NCBI GenBank assembly: GCA_036172665.1
Contig: CM069875.1
Location: forward strand, 11,116,001-11,180,000
Reading direction: 5' to 3'
DNA from: Prosopocoilus inquinatus
Taxonomy: Eukaryota > Arthropoda > Insecta > Coleoptera > Lucanidae
DNA length: 64,000 bases
Part shown: positions 60,587-64,000 of the stretch, piece by piece
Layout: each line of letters begins with the position of its first letter
Numbering within the stretch: the stretch's first letter is position 1
Position numbers and translations under genes: made by a program
The notes under the pieces: model-generated
What the model saw: only the letters and a program-made list of their open reading frames with translations
Told to the model about the DNA's origin: nothing
Databases searched by the model: none

Positions 60587-60647
60587 GAGCAGCCTCTGGA
60601 CAGCTGTTTCAGCCCTGCTTGGGGCTTCTTCAGCAGAGACGTAGCTC
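60587..60647 (-). ncRNA. Type-I hammerhead ribozyme, copy C1
   Basis: Minus strand, same core and helices as copy A. Helix I carries UCUCUG, which pairs with CAGAGG by five Watson-Crick pairs plus one wobble. Confidence 0.88.
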
Positions 60648-60979
60648 GACATTCCCGCTGCAAACAAAAACGACTTGCCCAATTTATTCGCATTTGCGAT
60701 GTAAGAGTGATGAACAGATAAAATAGCGACATCTTACTATCGCTTTTTGACCTGACATTGCACAAAATTTTTCTAAAATTTTCATTACGCTTTGACAGCA
60801 AGCATGGCCGCCTTGCATGGGGAACTTATTAGGAGCAAATCCCGCTTCAATTTGTCTACCCTACTGCAATGTCAGGTCAAAAAGCGATAGTAAGATGTCG
60901 CTATTTTATCTGTTCATCACTCTTACATCGCAAATGCGAATAAATTGGGCAAGTCGTTTTTGTTTGCAGCGGGAATGTC

Positions 60980-61040
60980 GAGCTACGTCTCTGCTGAAGA
61001 AGCCCCAAGCAGGGCTGAAACAGCTGTCCAGAGGCTGCTC
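60980..61040 (+). ncRNA. Type-I hammerhead ribozyme, copy C2
   Basis: Core CUGAAGA at 60994-61000, GAAA at 61017-61020, predicted cleavage after C61028. Helices are as in C1. Confidence 0.9.
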
Positions 61041-61289
61041 GAGGTTCTCGCTACAATCAAAAACGATTTGCACAAAATTTTTCTAAAATTTTCATTATGC
61101 TTTGACAGCAAGCATGGCCGCCTTGCATGGGGAACTTATTAGGAGCAAATCCCGCTTCAATTTGTCTACCCTACTGCAATGTCAGGTCAAAAAGCGATAG
61201 TAAGATGTCGCTATTTTATCTGTTCATCACTCTTACATCGCAAATGCGAATAAATTGGGCAAGTCGTTTTTGTTTGCAGCGGGAATGTC

Positions 61290-61350
61290 GAGCTACGTCT
61301 CTGCTGAAGAAGCCCCAAGCAGGGCTGAAACAGCTGTCCAGAGGCTGCTC
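61290..61350 (+). ncRNA. Type-I hammerhead ribozyme, copy C3
   Basis: Exactly 310 bp after C2 and identical to it across the ribozyme; predicted cleavage after C61338. Self-cleavage at C2 and C3 would release a 310-nt monomer. Confidence 0.9.
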
Positions 61351-61734
61351 GAGGTTCTCGCTGCAATCAAAAACGATTTACACAAAATATTTCTGTAATA
61401 ATACAATAATTTGTGTAACGGAGAGGACAATCCTGAAATGTCCCGTCTGTTACGTCGACAATTTCCCGTACCGCCCACCTGCGATAATAATTAAAGACAA
61501 TAATTTACGTAACGGACCAGAGATTTCGAGTATCGGTTACCGATACGTATTGAAATATCTGATTGGTACGTTTCGAAATATTGGACACAGGTTTAAATCA
61601 AGAAGTTTGATTTATTTTATAAAGTATACTTTAATTTTGTTCACTGATAAAAGTACCTTCAGTTTACACGGTATTTTCACGTTGATGAAAATGTTTGAAT
61701 GTCCGTTTGCGAAGAATCGTGGAACGACCATTAC

Positions 61735-61980
61735 TTACCTGTTAATTGCGAGTTTATACATTACAGTTAATTGCGAGTCTCTACAATTACAATTAATTAA
61801 TTGTTAATTGCGAGTTTCTACAATTACAATTAATTAAATGTTAATTGCGAGTATCTATAATTACAACTGATTAATTGTTAATTCCGAATTTCTACGATTA
61901 CAATTAATTAATTGTCAATTGCAAATTTCTACAATTACAATTAGTTAATTGTCAATTGTTAATTGCCAATGTAATTTAAT
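61735..61980 (+). repeat. Tandem repeat, unit 37-38 bp, about six copies
   Basis: Units of GTTAATTGCGAG, TTTCTACAATTACA and ATTAATTAATT, slightly diverged. They form the right sub-terminal region of the hAT-like element. Confidence 0.8.
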
Positions 61981-62002
61981 TGTGCCCAACACTGCCGCAA
62001 AC

Positions 62003-63627
62003 TCACTAGTGACTTAACTCTGCCGCCGGACACTGTGGCCAAGACACGGCAAAAATCAAAATGTTAAAATGAAGGTAGACGAAAAGAAACAATAAATATT
62101 AGATCAGGAGTTAATTTATTACTTATCGTAAAAAGAGGGTAAGTACCTTTTGAAATTATCGAGTAAGTGTCATATTAATTGTTATGTCATTATACTCGTC
62201 ATAAATTTATCGCAACATTGTAAATTATATTTTCCTTCTGAAGTGAGTTTGCTCAAAACTGAACTGTGTAATCAAATATGGAAGGTATGTTTAATTAATC
62301 GTGTCACCTATTATTATTTTTTTTGTGTTTAATAGTTTAGAAATAATCGTACGAATCATACAAATATTTTACACCTGTTATATCTTTTTGATGAAACTTT
62401 TTGTTTAGTAATTCCGAATATCACCTGTTGGAGACCTATGTTTAAATGTTCTATACACTTTGTTTTCATAATAAAACTTAAAAACTTGCGCGTTTTTGCG
62501 CCACTCTGACTTTTTATTTATTATTTGTTGTAGGTCACTTCGTGTAATTTTCTCGACATGAAAATCATATTTTTCCAAAAATCAATGAAAAATGAATTTT
62601 AAAGAATTTAAACAAACTAGAAAATTTTAGTAATTGTGTCAAATTTAAGAAAAGAAAAAAATATGGAACATTTCTTTCAACAGAGGAGTCATAATTACAG
62701 AAGAAGAATTGATAAAAATGCTCCGATCAAACAAGTGTAAAATAAATTCTATTATAGACTGAGGATAAAAGTCTGGAACACCCTAAATATTTGCTAAATT
62801 ATTTTGTTTTTACAAGAACGCTCGAACTCGATTCCTACATTTCAGGTTATTTATTTTCAGCAATCATTGGGGTACAATATAAATTTCTTTTTTCGTAATA
62901 AATCTCCATTTTCATTTTTATTTACCTAGTGTTTTAATAAATATTTAATTTTGAATGAAGTAAATTAAATAAATATAAGATTATGGCCCGTTCACTATTA
63001 AACAGTGAAACGATGCATTTTTGACATTGTTATCGACATTGACATTTTAGTCCAATATTTTTAGTCGCAGTGCACCTGCATTTATCTTTAATAATTTCCT
63101 TTGAAGAGACAGTGAAAATTTTCTCACATTTCATGATAATGAGAGTTGATGTGATAATCTGCATTCAAAATACTTCATCTACTGGTTTTGTTTCTTTATT
63201 AATACTTGAACATTTGTTTCAAAAAGATTCTTATGTGACTATAATTTCTTTTTTGTAGATGTACGTAGAAAAATATGCCCGCTTGGAATTCGTAATAAAA
63301 ATAGAGGTTTCTATTAAAAAGATAAAGTTGTTTTAGTATGCTAATGGTACGCCACTGTACAAATAAATGAACTGAAATGTAGATTTATAGTAGTAACTTT
63401 TCTTTCCGAGCATTTTTGCAAAAAGAAAATATTTTCGGAAATATTTACTTTACCAGACTTTTTCTTATCATATTATGTATTGTCTTATCGTTCCTAAAAC
63501 GAAAAAGTACTTTTCGAATTTTTATATTTTTCATGTATATTTGAACGTAATATAACTATTTTTAATGAAAAAAAAAATTTTAATAATTTTGTCCAATTTT
63601 TTATTAGTACTCAACAACACTGTGCGC
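62003..63627. other. No gene; Tc1-like fragment at about 62590-62800
   Basis: Around 62650-62740, text similar to the interior of 45051-45580 recurs (CAACAGAGGAGTCATAATTA, GAAGAATTGATAAAAATG). The remainder is AT-rich non-coding. Confidence 0.45.
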
Positions 63628-63852
63628 CGACGCCGAATGTAATCAAATGACATTTCGTTGTTAAGCATCGGTTCGGAGAATTTCGTCTCCGGCAAATTTG
63701 TCTCGTCGGGCCCGGCACGGTCTGATGCCTGTCGGAGCCGATACGGACTAGTGGGCGTTACCCCGTTTAAATATATGGAAAGAATGTTTTTTTTTATCTG
63801 TGTCGGTCCGGATACGCTCCTATTACGATCAGGCCTAATGGTCGAATTCCTT
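63628..63852 (+). repeat. Inverted partner of 58405-58622
   Basis: See 58405-58622. With it, this block could form TIRs of about 220 bp around a 5.4-kb composite element, or the two may be separate insertions of one short element. Confidence 0.7.
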
Positions 63853-64000
63853 CAGGCGTTAAAACGTAGGTGCATAAAAAACGACCTCCGTTTCTATGTA
63901 TAAGTTCACTGACGACAGTGTAATTTATCGATTTCAAATCATAGGTTAGTTTTACTTAATAGAAATTGATAATTGTTTCATTTCTGTAGACCTCCGTTTG

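Larger units (their letters stand above)
60407..61392 (+). mobile_element. Hammerhead-ribozyme retroelement array, copy C
   Basis: This 986-bp insertion is flanked by exact 13-bp repeats, CTGTAATAATACA (60394-60406 and 61393-61405). From 60407 to about 60760 it is minus strand (about 1.1 units of 310 bp). From there to 61392 it is plus strand (about two units in tandem: GGAACTTATT at 60821 and 61131). Units differ at only a few bases. The open frames of 78-226 codons are translated repeat, not genes. Confidence 0.88.
59488..61994. mobile_element. hAT-like element, 2.5 kb, non-autonomous and nested
   Basis: The ends CAGTGTAGGGCATTACTCAA and (inverted) CAGTGTTGGGCACAATTAAA are flanked by 8-bp repeats, CCGAAAAC (59480-59487) and CCGCAAAC (61995-62002). 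Both sub-terminal regions are built of AATTGCAATTAA-like units. The inside contains another hAT-like MITE, a tandem hairpin repeat and the ribozyme array. No transposase is present. Confidence 0.75.

Noticed and set aside
60541..61807. Open frames of 65-226 codons that look like a conserved small protein family (also at 30724-30936, 54326-54780 and 56697-56912)
   Set aside because: They are translations of the ribozyme repeat on both strands. Their similarity comes from DNA repetition and ribozyme conservation, and stops and starts differ between copies.

Overview
The window looks like insect nuclear DNA, probably from a beetle or another holometabolan, though I cannot name the species. It is AT-rich with long non-coding stretches, and it carries mariner, hAT, pogo/Tc1, PIF/Harbinger-like and TTAA-target elements, non-LTR retrotransposons, a gypsy integrase fragment and Penelope-like pieces. 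I see no bacterial features, no tRNA or rRNA gene and no CRISPR.

Only one convincing host gene is visible. It lies on the minus strand and has two coding exons: 10944..10416 and 1632..815. A GT-AG intron of about 8.8 kb joins them, and the split codon is completed exactly (phase 1). The predicted 448-residue product is secreted, has a single pair of cysteines, a Thr/Ser/Glu-rich middle, a repeated Arg-hydrophobic-x-Phe-x-Asp-Glu motif and a C-terminal RRKR. I do not recognise the family. The intron is filled with mobile elements: a decayed LINE split by a TTAA MITE, three foldback elements, an 85-bp hAT MITE and a Penelope-like piece.

The rest is nested mobile DNA. In outline: 11.6-14.3 kb, hAT-like and foldback MITEs plus a 361-bp near-perfect double hairpin; 17.7-25.1 kb, two large terminal-inverted-repeat (TIR) frames, the second pogo-like and holding nested Harbinger-like and palindromic MITEs and a GC-rich island; 29.9-31.9 kb, a foldback element with a ribozyme-bearing insertion, then a deleted copy of the 22.5-25 kb repeat; 34.5-36.8 kb, a long-TIR element with a mariner-superfamily transposase remnant; 39-42.5 kb, a gypsy remnant and a LINE inserted into a LINE; 45-49.7 kb, Tc1-like, foldback, hAT-like and mariner elements; 50.5-53 kb, a LINE tail and simple repeats; 54.3-64 kb, MITE nests and four arrays or copies of ribozyme repeats.

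The most interesting system is a dispersed repeat with a unit of about 310 bp. Each unit carries a type-I hammerhead ribozyme with every core nucleotide and all helices visible. Five intact ribozymes (30810-30870, 56766-56826 minus, 60587-60647 minus, 60980-61040, 61290-61350) and two damaged ones sit in four insertions. Three insertions are flanked by 12-13 bp direct repeats and the fourth by a longer, decayed one. Units lie head-to-head and in tandem, and none encodes a protein. A second, shorter family has the same architecture (11-13 bp target duplications, inverted arms) and a degenerate hammerhead. The pattern fits Penelope-like or retrozyme-type non-autonomous retroelements.
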